Below are positions 1-8,182 of a stretch of DNA of 64,000 bases, piece by piece. Source of the stretch: Bacillota bacterium (GTDB lineage Bacteria; Bacillota; Clostridia; Christensenellales; Aristaeellaceae). The notes under the pieces were generated by a model that saw only the letters and a program-made list of their open reading frames with translations, made no database searches and was not told the DNA's origin. The position numbers were made by a program, and so were the translations under genes. The DNA lies in contig JAFADG010000051.1 of NCBI GenBank assembly GCA_023425025.1, positions 1 through 64,000 on the forward strand, in the 5' to 3' direction. Numbering within the stretch: position 1 is the stretch's first letter; every line of letters begins with the position of its first letter.

Positions 1-138
1 AATCCTATCTTCTCTCCTTATCTCGGTTTCCCTCGACAAGGTGAAAACTCATTCCTAGAATCAACTGTCGTTTTTCGCTTCTTCCTTGAGTCTTCCGACT
101 CTGTATCGTTTTCAAGGTCCGGCGCCGTCTTAAGCGGC
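1..138 (-). other. Probable 5' leader of an rRNA operon (partial)
   Basis: This is the transcribed leader expected downstream of the minus-strand promoter at 139-174. It has no open reading frame with a ribosome-binding site. The segment CTTGAAAAC (around 105-116, minus strand) resembles the conserved leader or spacer sequence before clostridial 16S or 23S genes. The first rRNA gene would start to the left of base 1. Confidence 0.45.
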
Positions 139-174
139 GAGTGCTATCTTAACACAGCACACATACGATGTCAA
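139..174 (-). promoter_or_regulatory. Strong sigma-A promoter of an rRNA-type operon reading off the left edge
   Basis: Read on the minus strand there is TTGACA (169-174), a 17-base spacer and TAAGAT (146-151). The bases upstream are AT-rich, as in an UP element. The leader that follows contains CCTTGAAAACGATACAG, which resembles the start of clostridial rRNA leaders. No rRNA sequence itself is inside the window, so the operon identity is inferred. Confidence 0.6.
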
Positions 175-491
175 CACATTTCTCGCAAGAAAATACTCTT
201 TTTTCATGACTTATTTTTTCCACGCACAATCCATTTTTTCATCTGTTTATCGTTCGGTTTTATGCGCGAAAACAGTCGAATTTTAAGATTTTCTTTTTCG
301 TTTGTTCGCCTTATTCTGCATTGTCTGGAATCTGATCCCATGCCGCAAGCGCAACGAAACCTTGGATTCACATAAAACCCGAGGCTAGTTTATCCCGCTT
401 TTGCGTTTTGTAAGCGGAAAGCAAGAGAAAAATTTTTTCATGGCCAGATCTGAGCATACCTATGGAACTAGCTGCAGACCATTCTCCCGGA

Positions 492-520
492 TTGAAAATT
501 GTCTCTTCTTCCATTATAAT
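492..520 (+). promoter_or_regulatory. Sigma-A promoter of the fluoride riboswitch-fluC unit
   Basis: TTGAAA (492-497), 17-base spacer, TATAAT (515-520). The start point falls near 527, just before the riboswitch. The stretch 175-491 between the two divergent promoters is AT-rich and shows no gene. Confidence 0.8.
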
Positions 521-528
521 AAGGCCAG

Positions 529-590
529 CAGGGAATGAACGTCTCCCCGGGCCACAGGCCTAAACCGCTTTTGAGCTGATGACTTCTGAC
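529..590 (+). ncRNA. Fluoride riboswitch (crcB motif)
   Basis: The element runs GGGAATGAACGTCTCCC, then a short stem GGGCC/GGCC, then TAAACCGC and finally GCTGATGACTTCTGAC. These are the conserved blocks of the crcB-type fluoride aptamer, including the GATGACTTCT 3' segment. It lies between a sigma-A promoter and a fluC gene, the commonest target of this riboswitch. Fluoride binding would be expected to switch on the exporter downstream. Confidence 0.88.
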
Positions 591-633
591 ATTCAGGAAG
601 CATTGGCTTCATTTTTTGAAAGGAAGTTTTCTC

Positions 634-999
634 ATGCGCACATGTCTTTTGGTCGGTGCAGGCGGATTTCTGGGCTCCGTCGCCCGCTATCTCATCTCCC
701 TGATCCCCATGGCCGGCGGAACAGGTTTCCCGCTTAACACATTCATCATTAATATAGTAGGTTCATTTGTGATAGGCGCCCTCGCGGGCCTTGCAGCCAA
801 ATACGCCGGCCTTCCGGCGGAGTGGATGGCCTTTTTGCGCGCAGGCATTTGCGGCGGATTCACCACTTTCTCCACCTTCGCGCTGGAAGTGACAAATCTG
901 CTTGGCACCGGAAGAACGTCGACAGCTGTGCTTTATATGCTCCTCAGCCTGCTTCTGGGTGTCGCCGCCGTCATCCTTGGCGAGCGCATCTTCGCTTAG
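634..999 (+). CDS. fluC: Fluoride exporter FluC/CrcB
   Basis: The 121-residue membrane protein is a Fluc-family fluoride channel, a small four-helix protein that works as an antiparallel dimer and lets fluoride leave the cell. Family motifs are visible: GGFLGSVARY near the N-terminus, NIVGSFVIG in helix 2 and GGFTTFSTF in helix 3, which carries the phenylalanines lining the pore. The length is normal for the family. I chose the ATG at 634 because AAGGAAG sits just upstream; an in-frame TTG at 616 would add six residues but has no ribosome-binding site. The fluoride riboswitch directly upstream supports the function. Only one fluC copy is visible, so it is probably a homodimer. Confidence 0.93.
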   Translation: MRTCLLVGAGGFLGSVARYLISLIPMAGGTGFPLNTFIINIVGSFVIGALAGLAAKYAGLPAEWMAFLRAGICGGFTTFSTFALEVTNLLGTGRTSTAVLYMLLSLLLGVAAVILGERIFA

Positions 1000-1007
1000 C
1001 ATATCAA

Positions 1008-1035
1008 TTGACAAGACTGCTTCCTATTGTATAAT
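1008..1035 (+). promoter_or_regulatory. Sigma-A promoter of the 2-oxoacid:ferredoxin oxidoreductase operon
   Basis: TTGACA (1008-1013), 16-base spacer, TATAAT (1030-1035). It starts right after the fluC stop codon, so the vor genes need not depend on the fluoride switch. A strong AAAGGAGGT follows at 1066-1073 before the ATG at 1084. Confidence 0.8.
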
Positions 1036-1083
1036 GGAATCAGGTAAACCGCGTGGGTTTTAGCAAAGGAGGTTCCTTATTCT

Positions 1084-1290
1084 ATGGCCAAGGTAACTTT
1101 TCAGGCCGATCTGTGCAAGGGCTGCGGCCTGTGCGTGGAAGTATGCCCCCGCAAGATCCTTGTCTTATCCAAAAAGGAAGTCAATAGCCGCGGGTATCAC
1201 CCCGCAGAATGCGTAGATCAGGAAAAATGCATCAGTTGCGCTTTTTGCGCCAGAATGTGTCCTGACTGCGTGATTACGGTTGAGAAATAG
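1084..1290 (+). CDS. vorD: 2-oxoacid:ferredoxin oxidoreductase, delta (ferredoxin) subunit
   Basis: A 68-residue protein with two CxxCxxCxxxCP-type motifs (CKGCGLCVEVCP and CISCAFCARMCP), i.e. a 2[4Fe-4S] ferredoxin domain. In four-subunit 2-oxoacid:ferredoxin oxidoreductases this subunit passes electrons from the TPP-containing core to external ferredoxin. It is the first gene of a delta-alpha-beta-gamma operon with a strong SD sequence 11 bases upstream. The order and small size match VorD/KorD proteins of anaerobic Clostridia. Whether the substrate is a branched-chain 2-oxoacid (Vor) or 2-oxoglutarate (Kor) cannot be settled from this subunit. Confidence 0.88.
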   Translation: MAKVTFQADLCKGCGLCVEVCPRKILVLSKKEVNSRGYHPAECVDQEKCISCAFCARMCPDCVITVEK

Positions 1291-1302
1291 GAGGCGGTAA
1301 CT

Positions 1303-2364
1303 TTGGCTCAGGAAAAAATGCTGATGAAGGGCAACGAGGCCATCGCCGAAGCCGCCATCCAGGCCGGCTGCCGGTTTTTCTTCGGCTATCCCATCACGCC
1401 GCAAAACCAAATTCCCGAATATATGTCTGCGCGCATGCCCAAAGAGGGCGGCTGCTACCTGCAGGCCGAAAGTGAAGTGGCGGCCATCAACATGGTATAC
1501 GGTGCCGCCGGCGCCGGAGCCAGGGTCATGACCTCCTCCTCCAGCCCCGGAATCAGCTTAAAGCAGGAGGGCATCAGCTATATCGTGGGCGCCGAGCTGC
1601 CCTGCGTGATCGTGAACATGGTCCGCGGCGGCCCTGGCCTGGGCTCTATACAGCCGTCTCAGAGCGATTACTTTCAAAGCACCCGCGGCGGCGGCCACGG
1701 CGACTACCGCATGGTGGTGCTGGCCCCGGCCTCCGTGCAGGAAGCGGTGGAACTGACCCAACTGGCCTTTGACATCGCCGATCGGTACCGCAACCCCGTG
1801 CTTGTCATGGGCGACGGTTTGATCGGCCAGATGATGGAGCCGGTGCAGATGCCCGATTACACCCCTGCCGCCGATTTGCCGGGCAAGGAATGGGCAGCCG
1901 GATCGGGCAAGGAGCGGGCCATCATCAACAGCCTGTTCATCGACCCCACCGCCCTGGAAAACCATAACCTGAAGCTTCAAAAGAAGTATGATTTGATGGC
2001 GCAAAACGAGGTCCGTATGCAGACCGAGATGACCGAAGATGCCGATTATATTCTTGTCGCCTACGGCACCACCGCCCGCGTGGCCCGCAGCGCCATGCGC
2101 AAGGCAAGGGCCGCCGGCATGAAGGTGGGGCTGATCCGGCCCATCACCGTATGGCCTTTCCCGGACGAGGCCATTCAGAAAGCGGCGAAACACGCCAAGG
2201 CCTTCCTTGCCGTGGAAATGAGTTTGGGCCAGATGGTAGAGGATGTGCGCCTGGCCGTAAACGGCGCAAAGCCCGTACACTTCTTTGGCCGCACCGGCGG
2301 CATGGTGCCCACGGTCCGCGAGATCCTGGATCAGCTGCAAGCAATCAGCGGGGAGGGAAAGTAA
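1303..2364 (+). CDS. vorB: 2-oxoacid:ferredoxin oxidoreductase, alpha subunit (VorB/KorA-like)
   Basis: A 353-residue alpha subunit carrying the pyruvate-oxidoreductase domain I and domain II. The N-terminus has the typical GNEAIAEAAI and GYPITPQNQIPE segments. The C-terminal part includes the AYGTTARVARSA and GLIRPITVWPFP stretches of the transketolase C-like domain. The start is a TTG at 1303, placed by AGGAGG at 1289-1294; an internal ATG is less well placed. It lies 12 bases after the ferredoxin subunit and directly abuts the beta subunit, so the four genes are one transcript. The sequence resembles subunits annotated as 3-methyl-2-oxobutanoate dehydrogenase VorB, used in branched-chain amino acid fermentation, but 2-oxoglutarate is an alternative substrate. 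Confidence 0.88.
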   Translation: MAQEKMLMKGNEAIAEAAIQAGCRFFFGYPITPQNQIPEYMSARMPKEGGCYLQAESEVAAINMVYGAAGAGARVMTSSSSPGISLKQEGISYIVGAELPCVIVNMVRGGPGLGSIQPSQSDYFQSTRGGGHGDYRMVVLAPASVQEAVELTQLAFDIADRYRNPVLVMGDGLIGQMMEPVQMPDYTPAADLPGKEWAAGSGKERAIINSLFIDPTALENHNLKLQKKYDLMAQNEVRMQTEMTEDADYILVAYGTTARVARSAMRKARAAGMKVGLIRPITVWPFPDEAIQKAAKHAKAFLAVEMSLGQMVEDVRLAVNGAKPVHFFGRTGGMVPTVREILDQLQAISGEGK

Positions 2365-3102
2365 ATGGCAGTCGTCTTTCAAAAAACGAAAATGCTCACC
2401 GACAAGCCCATGCACTACTGCCCCGGCTGCACCCATGGCATCATTCACCGGCTTGTGGGTGAAGCCATTGAGGAGCTTGGCATGCAGGACAAGGCCATCG
2501 GCGTGGCGCCGGTGGGCTGTGCGGTGTTCGCCTACGATTATTTCAACTGCGATATGATGCAGGCCGCCCACGGCCGGGCGCCGGCGGTGGCCACGGGCAT
2601 CAAGCGCGTGCATCCCGGCCATATGGTGTTTACGTATCAGGGCGACGGCGACCTGGCTTCCATCGGCGCGGCGGAGATCGTTCACGCCGCCACACGGGGC
2701 GAAAAAATCACTGTCATCTTTGTGAACAACGCCATCTACGGCATGACCGGCGGCCAGATGGCCCCCACCACCCTGCCGGGCCAGGTGACCACCACCTCCC
2801 CCTACGGCCGGGATGTGGAGCATTGCGGCTATCCCATCCGCGTCAGCGAAATGCTGGCCACGCTGGACGGACCGGCCTATATCGCCCGGGTTTCCACCCA
2901 CGATGTCAAGCACATTATCGAGGCGAAGAAGGCCATCAAAAAAGCCTTTGAGCTGCAGGCCCAGGGCAAGGGCTTTACGATGGTGGAGGTTCTGTCCACC
3001 TGCCCCACCAACTGGGGCATGACGCCTGTGGAAGCGCTCAAGTGGCTGGAAAGCACCATGATTCCCCAGTATCCCCTGGGCGTAAAGAAGGAGGTGGGCT
3101 GA
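2365..3102 (+). CDS. vorA: 2-oxoacid:ferredoxin oxidoreductase, beta (TPP-binding) subunit
   Basis: The 245-residue beta subunit binds thiamine diphosphate and, with the alpha subunit, decarboxylates the 2-oxoacid to an acyl-CoA. The N-terminus has CPGCTHG (residues 19-25), typical for this family. The TPP motif runs from GDGD (93-96) to NNAIYGMTGGQ (121-131). The start codon follows the alpha-subunit stop without a gap. The length is normal for four-subunit enzymes, shorter than the beta domain of fused pyruvate:ferredoxin oxidoreductases. Confidence 0.9.
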   Translation: MAVVFQKTKMLTDKPMHYCPGCTHGIIHRLVGEAIEELGMQDKAIGVAPVGCAVFAYDYFNCDMMQAAHGRAPAVATGIKRVHPGHMVFTYQGDGDLASIGAAEIVHAATRGEKITVIFVNNAIYGMTGGQMAPTTLPGQVTTTSPYGRDVEHCGYPIRVSEMLATLDGPAYIARVSTHDVKHIIEAKKAIKKAFELQAQGKGFTMVEVLSTCPTNWGMTPVEALKWLESTMIPQYPLGVKKEVG

Positions 3103-3104
3103 AC

Positions 3105-3650
3105 ATGGAAGCTCAATTCCTCATCGCCGGCTTTGGCGGCCAGGGCATACTGCTGATCGGGCAACTGATGGCCAAGGCGGCCATGCATGAAGGCAAGAAC
3201 GTCAGCTGGATGCCCAGCTACGGCCCGGAAATGCGCGGTGGCGAAGCCAACTGCGCCGTCGTCATCAGCGACGAGCCCATTGGCAGCCCCCTGGTCACCG
3301 AGCCGCCGGTGGCCGTGATCATGAACCTGCCCTCGCTCAAAAAGTTCGAGCCAGCTATGGAAAAAGGCGGAACACTGCTGTACAATACCTCCCTCATCGA
3401 CGCTGCACCTTCGCGCACGGATACGAAGGTTCTTCCCATCCCCTGCAACGAAATCGCGGAATCCCTGGGCAACAGCCGCGTGGCCAACATGGTCATGCTA
3501 GGCGCCATCATCGCCGCCACCGGCGCCATTACCATCGACAGCGCCATGGATGCTTTGCGGGATGCCTTCGGCGAGAAAAAAGCCGATCTCCTGCCTCTCA
3601 ACCGCAGGGCCATGGAAGCCGGCATGGACGCCGTAAAGAAAGCGATGTAA
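3105..3650 (+). CDS. vorC: 2-oxoacid:ferredoxin oxidoreductase, gamma subunit
   Basis: A 181-residue gamma subunit, the domain that helps bind coenzyme A. It opens with the family motif GFGGQGILLIGQ (residues 9-20), followed by SYGPEMRGGEANC, both standard for POR/VOR/KOR gamma chains. The start is the ATG at 3105, two bases after the beta-subunit stop, with GGAGGTGGG upstream. An in-frame ATG at 3042 would overlap the beta gene and is rejected. It is the last gene of the operon and is followed by a hairpin at 3675-3712. Confidence 0.9.
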   Translation: MEAQFLIAGFGGQGILLIGQLMAKAAMHEGKNVSWMPSYGPEMRGGEANCAVVISDEPIGSPLVTEPPVAVIMNLPSLKKFEPAMEKGGTLLYNTSLIDAAPSRTDTKVLPIPCNEIAESLGNSRVANMVMLGAIIAATGAITIDSAMDALRDAFGEKKADLLPLNRRAMEAGMDAVKKAM

Positions 3651-3674
3651 GGAACGAAAATCAAAAATAACTAT

Positions 3675-3712
3675 GCGGGGAGGGCTTCTTTTGAAAAAGA
3701 AGCCCTCCCCGC
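3675..3712 (+). terminator. Long perfect hairpin after the vor operon (also a dispersed palindrome)
   Basis: GCGGGGAGGGCTTCTTTT pairs with AAAAGAAGCCCTCCCCGC across a short GA loop. It sits 24 bases after the vorC stop and should end the operon. The 3' side is followed by ACCCCTCC rather than a U-run. The same design recurs at 37352-37388, so it is probably a repeat family doing terminator duty. Confidence 0.6.
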
Positions 3713-3914
3713 ACCCCTCCAAGAAAACTTATACATTAAGCTATTAAATCGCTCGTTTTCACGCAGCCTCTGTTCTTTTCCGCAGCTTTCTTTACAAGAT
3801 TCATTATAAGTTCTTAAAAAGGAATTGCCAATGCCTTTTTTGGCATTTTTATTTCATTCGATGTTGAAAGGGAGTGCGATAGACTAAAAAGAAAAAGGTT
3901 GGTGAAGAATATCC

Positions 3915-4142
3915 ATGCGCTTTGAGTATAGTGATTTCTACCGGAAAATGGGCCTTAACATTGCCTATTACCGAAAGGATAGAGGGCTGACACAAAAAGC
4001 GCTGGCCGACGCGCTGGATATAGACGAATCCCATTTGAGCAAGATTGAAAGAGCATCCGTCGGCGTCTCTCTGGACATGCTCTTTGACATCGCGCGGGTA
4101 TTGGATATTCAGGCCTGCAAGCTGCTGGAATTCCGGGAATAA
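3915..4142 (+). CDS. Small XRE-family DNA-binding regulator
   Basis: A 75-residue protein consisting almost wholly of one Cro/C1-type helix-turn-helix domain. The recognition region reads LTQKALADALDIDESHLSKIER, with the Q, A and S positions typical of HTH_3. There is no sensor domain. It stands alone between the vor operon and a convergent gene, so its target is unknown. The 200 bases upstream (3713-3914) hold no other gene. Its context does not suggest a phage or toxin-antitoxin partner. Confidence 0.75.
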   Translation: MRFEYSDFYRKMGLNIAYYRKDRGLTQKALADALDIDESHLSKIERASVGVSLDMLFDIARVLDIQACKLLEFRE

Positions 4143-4179
4143 AATATTCGCGGCTGTAAATCAGGCGCCAACCAATCCG

Positions 4180-5043
4180 TCATTGAAACACCGCTACCGG
4201 CTCCACGCCTTCAAACAATTCCCGCTGCTCCCTGGGCCTGCGCCAGTTCATGGCCATCACCTTGCCCAACAGGGGATCGCTGACCAGCACTTCTTCACCC
4301 CATACGCTCAGAGCACTGGGCAGCCCAAAGCTGTCGGAGCGCCACATGACCGCCTTTTGCCGAAGGGAGACCTTTGCCAGCGTACCTTGGGAGCTGGCCA
4401 AAACCGATCCGTCCGGCAGCGGCTGCAGCACGCCGGGCAGGCCGGGCAGCATCAACACCTCCTCCACATGGGACCGGCTCCCCGCGACAAAGCCCAACAG
4501 CGTTTGCACCTCGTCGTCTTCCACGGCGCACAGCACGGCAATGCCGCCATCCACGAACACCGCGTGGCAGGCGATGCCGGGCACCGAAATGCGCCGGTAC
4601 AGGTTCAGGGATGGCGCCTGAAAGAGCAGCACCTCCCCCGCCGCCCCGCCGGCCACGGCCACCAGCTTGCCATTGGGGTGTGCTTGCACGCTGCGGGGAT
4701 ACACTCCCGCCTCGTTGCCGTACATCAATTCGCCCGTCTCCGCGGCCACCGCGTGCAGGCTGTCGGCCTCGCCGCTTAATAGATACAGCCATCCGCCGTC
4801 CGGCGATGCCTGCATGCATTCCAAGCCCGGCGGCGCGGGAAATTCCGAATCCTCGCGCCAGCCCTCTTCCCGCAAAACAAATCTTTGCACCACACCGCGC
4901 TTTTTGCAGGCACAGAAGAATTGTGTCTGGGCCGGACAAGGTGCGTGCGGCCAGGTCAAGGCGCTGGGAATCTGGGACAATACATCCCTGCTCCATAAAA
5001 AAAGCCCCAGTTCCCTATCGGCTATCCAAATGACAGGTTGCAT
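4180..5043 (-). CDS. Cytoplasmic beta-propeller (YVTN/WD-like) protein
   Basis: A 287-residue protein with several repeats of the kind ASPDGGWLYLLSGE, AHPNGKLVAVAGG and PLPDGSVLASSQ, each a hydrophobic strand after a PDG or PNG turn. This is the pattern of seven-bladed YVTN or lactonase-type beta-propellers. No signal peptide or membrane segment is seen, so it is probably cytoplasmic. The start at 5043 (MQPVIWIADRE) is chosen because the first blade begins there; upstream in-frame ATGs add 42 low-complexity residues. No catalytic residues are recognisable. The function is unknown; it might be a scaffold or a sugar lactonase relative. Confidence 0.6.
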   Translation of the reverse strand: MQPVIWIADRELGLFLWSRDVLSQIPSALTWPHAPCPAQTQFFCACKKRGVVQRFVLREEGWREDSEFPAPPGLECMQASPDGGWLYLLSGEADSLHAVAAETGELMYGNEAGVYPRSVQAHPNGKLVAVAGGAAGEVLLFQAPSLNLYRRISVPGIACHAVFVDGGIAVLCAVEDDEVQTLLGFVAGSRSHVEEVLMLPGLPGVLQPLPDGSVLASSQGTLAKVSLRQKAVMWRSDSFGLPSALSVWGEEVLVSDPLLGKVMAMNWRRPREQRELFEGVEPVAVFQ

Positions 5044-5210
5044 GCGCCGCGCCCCTTCATCTCCCCGCAGGGTCTTATGTTGCATTTTATGAAGAGGGGG
5101 GGCTTTGGGTGCGGGCGGAAAAGCTGCCGATTCTTTCTGTTCTATGCGGCAGGATTCCATCAAATGCATGAAGAATGTATTTTTGTTTCACAGTATATTT
5201 GGAGGTTAAT

Positions 5211-5450
5211 ATGTTTATTTACAAAATGAAGGGCACCTGCGCCAAGCAAATCCAGTTGGAAATTGAAAATGACGTCATTACCGCCTGCACGTTTACAGGC
5301 GGCTGCAAGGGCAACGCCCAGGGACTGTCCAAGATGGTGATCGGTCAGAACGCCAAGGAAGTGGCGCAGCGGCTGGCCGACATCCCCTGCCAGGGAAACA
5401 CCTCCTGCCCCGACCAGCTGGCCAAAGCCATACTGGCCTATTATGAGTGA
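5211..5450 (+). CDS. TSCPD-domain protein (TIGR03905-like)
   Basis: A 79-residue protein ending in the signature TSCPDQLAKAI, the TSCPD motif found at the C-terminus of some NrdJ ribonucleotide reductases and in small stand-alone proteins of Clostridia. It also has the GGCKGNAQGLSKMVIG segment typical of the stand-alone family, with conserved cysteines that could bind metal. The start at 5211 is fixed by GGAGG at 5201-5205. The function of these proteins is not established; the link with nucleotide reduction is by domain only. Confidence 0.8.
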   Translation: MFIYKMKGTCAKQIQLEIENDVITACTFTGGCKGNAQGLSKMVIGQNAKEVAQRLADIPCQGNTSCPDQLAKAILAYYE

Positions 5451-5660
5451 TTCCGCCCAGAGGGAACGCCGCGATCCATAATGCTGGAAGGTGCGATGCC
5501 AGGTTGTGCCGCATCCCCTGGCCATACCCATTTGGCAGGCCGGAAGAAGCCGCAAACCTGTTCACACCAAAAAAGGTACCGTCTTCCATGCGCTTTTCAT
5601 TCCCGGCGTCTTATGCTACAATGTTAGACGGCAAGTCATTGTTAAAAGGAGCCATCCATT

Positions 5661-6839
5661 TTGTCTGAGACCACCATAACCACCTTTTCGCAGCTGGATT
5701 TAAGCGCGGAAATTTTAAAGGCTGTTGAAAAAATGGGCTTCACCGAGGTCACTCAGGTGCAGCAGCAAACCATCCCCGTCATGATGGCCGGCCGGGACAT
5801 CATCGCCCTGGCCCCTACCGGTACGGGCAAGACGGCCGCCTTTGGCATACCCATGCTGGAATACATCAGCCTTACCGATCACCGCATTCAGGAAGTGGTG
5901 CTTTGCCCCACCCGTGAACTGGCGCTGCAGATCGGCGAGGAACTGCAAAGCCTTTCCGCCTTTATCCCGGAAATCAAAATCGCCGTCCTGTATGGCGGCC
6001 AGCCCATTTCCAAGCAATTGACGCAATTAAAGCGCAAGCCGCAAATCATTATCGCCACGCCCGGCCGCATACTGGACCACATGCATCGGGGCACCGTCAA
6101 GCTGGATCATGTGCACACTATGGTGTTGGATGAGGCCGACGAAATGCTGAAAATGGGCTTCGTCAAGGATGTGACCAAAATCATTGAAGCCGCTCCGCTC
6201 AACCGGCAGCTGGTCATGTTCTCCGCCACCACCAACCAGGATGTGATGACCATCGCCTGGAAGTTCCAGCACGACCCACTGGAAATCACCATCCCCGCGA
6301 CAAAAGAAAACCGGCCTCAAATCACGCAGTATGTCATTGCCAGCCAGCGGGACACCAAGTTCGACCACCTGCTTTATTTGCTGGACGCGGATGTCTACCA
6401 CCGTGTCATGATCTTCTGCAACACCAAGGATATGACCCAGCGTCTGTCCACCAGGCTGCAAAAAGCCGGCTACAGCGCCGACTGCATCCATGGCGATATC
6501 AAGCAAAGCCAGCGCAACGCGGTCATGCAGGCATATCGCAAGGGCAAGTTTGAAATCCTGGTAGCTACCGATGTTGCCGCCCGCGGCATCGACGTGGATG
6601 ATGTGGAGGCGGTCATCAACTACGACCTGCCCAACGAAAACGAATATTACCTGCACCGCATCGGCCGCACCGGCCGGGCAAAAAAGCACGGCGTTTCCTT
6701 TTCCCTGGTGCCCTTTGCCGACAGCGTGCGCATGGATGAGATATTAAGATACCTGATCGCAAAGCCCATCCCCCTGCGCTTTGACGAAATGGGCACCCTG
6801 GTGAACGAGGATGGCCAGCCGTTCTTTGAGAACATGTAG
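5661..6839 (+). CDS. DEAD-box ATP-dependent RNA helicase
   Basis: A 392-residue helicase with all core motifs: a Q motif near residue 33, Walker A APTGTGKT (51-58), PTRELALQ (83-90), TPGR (133-136), DEAD (157-160), SAT (188-190) and HRIGRTGR near 335. Such enzymes unwind short RNA duplexes in ribosome assembly and mRNA decay. The protein ends shortly after the second RecA domain, so it lacks the C-terminal RNA-binding tail of CshA/DbpA proteins and resembles the minimal eIF4A type. The start is a TTG at 5661, supported by AAAGGAG at 5645-5651. Confidence 0.92.
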   Translation: MSETTITTFSQLDLSAEILKAVEKMGFTEVTQVQQQTIPVMMAGRDIIALAPTGTGKTAAFGIPMLEYISLTDHRIQEVVLCPTRELALQIGEELQSLSAFIPEIKIAVLYGGQPISKQLTQLKRKPQIIIATPGRILDHMHRGTVKLDHVHTMVLDEADEMLKMGFVKDVTKIIEAAPLNRQLVMFSATTNQDVMTIAWKFQHDPLEITIPATKENRPQITQYVIASQRDTKFDHLLYLLDADVYHRVMIFCNTKDMTQRLSTRLQKAGYSADCIHGDIKQSQRNAVMQAYRKGKFEILVATDVAARGIDVDDVEAVINYDLPNENEYYLHRIGRTGRAKKHGVSFSLVPFADSVRMDEILRYLIAKPIPLRFDEMGTLVNEDGQPFFENM

Positions 6840-6960
6840 CTGCCGATTCTCCGCCGAGGGCGCGAATATCAGGTGAGTTTGCAATCCTCCTATCCATGGC
6901 AGCAGTTCATCCCGGTCCTGAAAACGACCGGGCGTGCCCTGGAGCAAGGAGGATTTGTTT

Positions 6961-7326
6961 ATGGATTTTTTGATAGAGCAGACATTTGCGAACACTTTTA
7001 TCTATAAAAACATGCGGGCCCGTTTTCTTTACGAGCTGCGGTCCGGCAAGCTCAGAGAGCATTGCATCCCTCGCTCACTGCTACACTACATACAAAATGC
7101 GCATGTCCCCAAGATGTTTTTTGATTTCCTCCCGGAAAAAGGCCTCGCCGGCTTTGCGGAATTCCTCCTTATAACAGTACTTCCCGCGGCCTCTTCCTGT
7201 CATCAGGGAGGGGTCGTACAATTCCGGGGCGTACGGAAACGCCTCGCTGTTGATGGCCCTATGCACAAAGCTGTAGGTCATAAAAATGATTTCAACGAAC
7301 ATCGTTTTCTTCGTCTTTTCAGATAA
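6961..7326 (+). pseudogene. Possible truncated small gene overlapping the end of splB
   Basis: A good ribosome-binding site (AAGGAGG) precedes an ATG at 6961. The first 45 or so residues (TFANTFIYKNMRARFLYEL and following) look like a real soluble N-terminus rich in Arg, Phe and Leu. The frame then continues antisense through the 3' end of splB with a composition that looks random. The likeliest reading is a gene whose 3' part was lost when splB became its convergent neighbour. A real 121-residue overlapping gene is less likely. Confidence 0.3.
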
Positions 7327-8076
7327 GCTCTCCGCCAATATTTCAAGCATCGCCGTGTACTTTTCCTGCCAGCCTTCCACAAAGATCACCGGTGCGATCA
7401 GCAGCCCGGCAGGGTATCCGGCATCGCAGACGGCATTGACCGCCTGTATCCTCTCCTCAAGGGACGATGTCCCCAGTTCAATCTTCGATATGATTTCCTG
7501 GGGGTTGACGCTCATCCGGACGATGGTTCTCCCTTTATGGTCAAGGGGCAAAATCGGCTCCACCATGGAAAACTTGGTGGGAAAGGTCAATTGCCCCTTT
7601 TCTCCTTTGGCAAAGGTTTCAATGGTCCAGGGCAGGTTTTGGGTGATCGTGTTTTCCAGGATCAGATCGCTGTTGCTGCCGATTTCAAACGTCAAATCCT
7701 TATTTGCTTCCCGGGCCGTCTTTAGCAGCCTGTCCATCATCTGCTCCCGGTTGACAAACAGCCGCAGATAGGAGCATTTGTTGTAATTGCACACCAGATA
7801 GCAGTACAGGCACATGGCGCTGCAGCCGGAGGAGGTGTAGGGCACCAGATAGTCGGAAACCTTGTGGTTTTCCACATACTTGTGGGTTTTGCGCACGCCC
7901 ACCACCAGGTGGCGCTTCATGCGCCCGAATTCCTTGTTTTCCTGCTCGCGCATGCAGGGGATGTTGTTATGGCTTTTGATTTCCGTCCACGGAACATGAC
8001 CGTACTTCGTTTTCAGGTACAAGCCAAGGGGATAGGATAGCGCATCCGGCTCATAATACACGGCGTCGGGGAACAT
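7081..8076 (-). CDS. splB: Spore photoproduct lyase
   Basis: A 331-residue radical SAM enzyme that repairs the UV lesion 5-thyminyl-5,6-dihydrothymine in germinating spores. The cluster-binding motif is C85-x3-C89-x2-C92 within SGCSAMCLYCYL, the arrangement specific to SplB. Other recognisable parts are RKTHKYVENHKVSDYLVPY before the motif and the VEIIFMTYSFVHRAIN stretch near the C-terminus. Length and order match the family. The start has GGAGGTGAAAG upstream. Its presence implies that the organism, or its recent ancestor, makes endospores. It is separated from the upstream minus-strand gene by a terminator. Confidence 0.93.
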   Translation of the reverse strand: MFPDAVYYEPDALSYPLGLYLKTKYGHVPWTEIKSHNNIPCMREQENKEFGRMKRHLVVGVRKTHKYVENHKVSDYLVPYTSSGCSAMCLYCYLVCNYNKCSYLRLFVNREQMMDRLLKTAREANKDLTFEIGSNSDLILENTITQNLPWTIETFAKGEKGQLTFPTKFSMVEPILPLDHKGRTIVRMSVNPQEIISKIELGTSSLEERIQAVNAVCDAGYPAGLLIAPVIFVEGWQEKYTAMLEILAESLSEKTKKTMFVEIIFMTYSFVHRAINSEAFPYAPELYDPSLMTGRGRGKYCYKEEFRKAGEAFFREEIKKHLGDMRILYVV

Positions 8077-8127
8077 ACTTTCACCTCCATTCTAGTATGA
8101 AGGGCAGCCATGCATCCTATCCCACAC

Positions 8128-8154
8128 AAAAAAACGCCAGGCTCATACCAGGCG
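8128..8154 (-). terminator. Intrinsic terminator of the CofE-like gene
   Basis: On the minus strand the arms CGCCTGG and CCTGGCG (one A-A mismatch) are followed by seven Ts. It lies 29-55 bases after the stop at 8183 and separates this gene from splB. Confidence 0.75.
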
Positions 8155-8182
8155 CTTCTTTGCATTTGAAAATTGGCTATAC

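Noticed and set aside
1..138. Partial 16S or 5S rRNA gene at the left edge
   Set aside because: The sequence resembles an rRNA leader, but no conserved rRNA block is present inside the window.
1558..2913. 451-codon open frame on the minus strand
   Set aside because: It is the antisense shadow of the alpha and beta oxidoreductase genes; no ribosome-binding site and a His/Gly/Ala-biased composition typical of GC-rich antisense frames.
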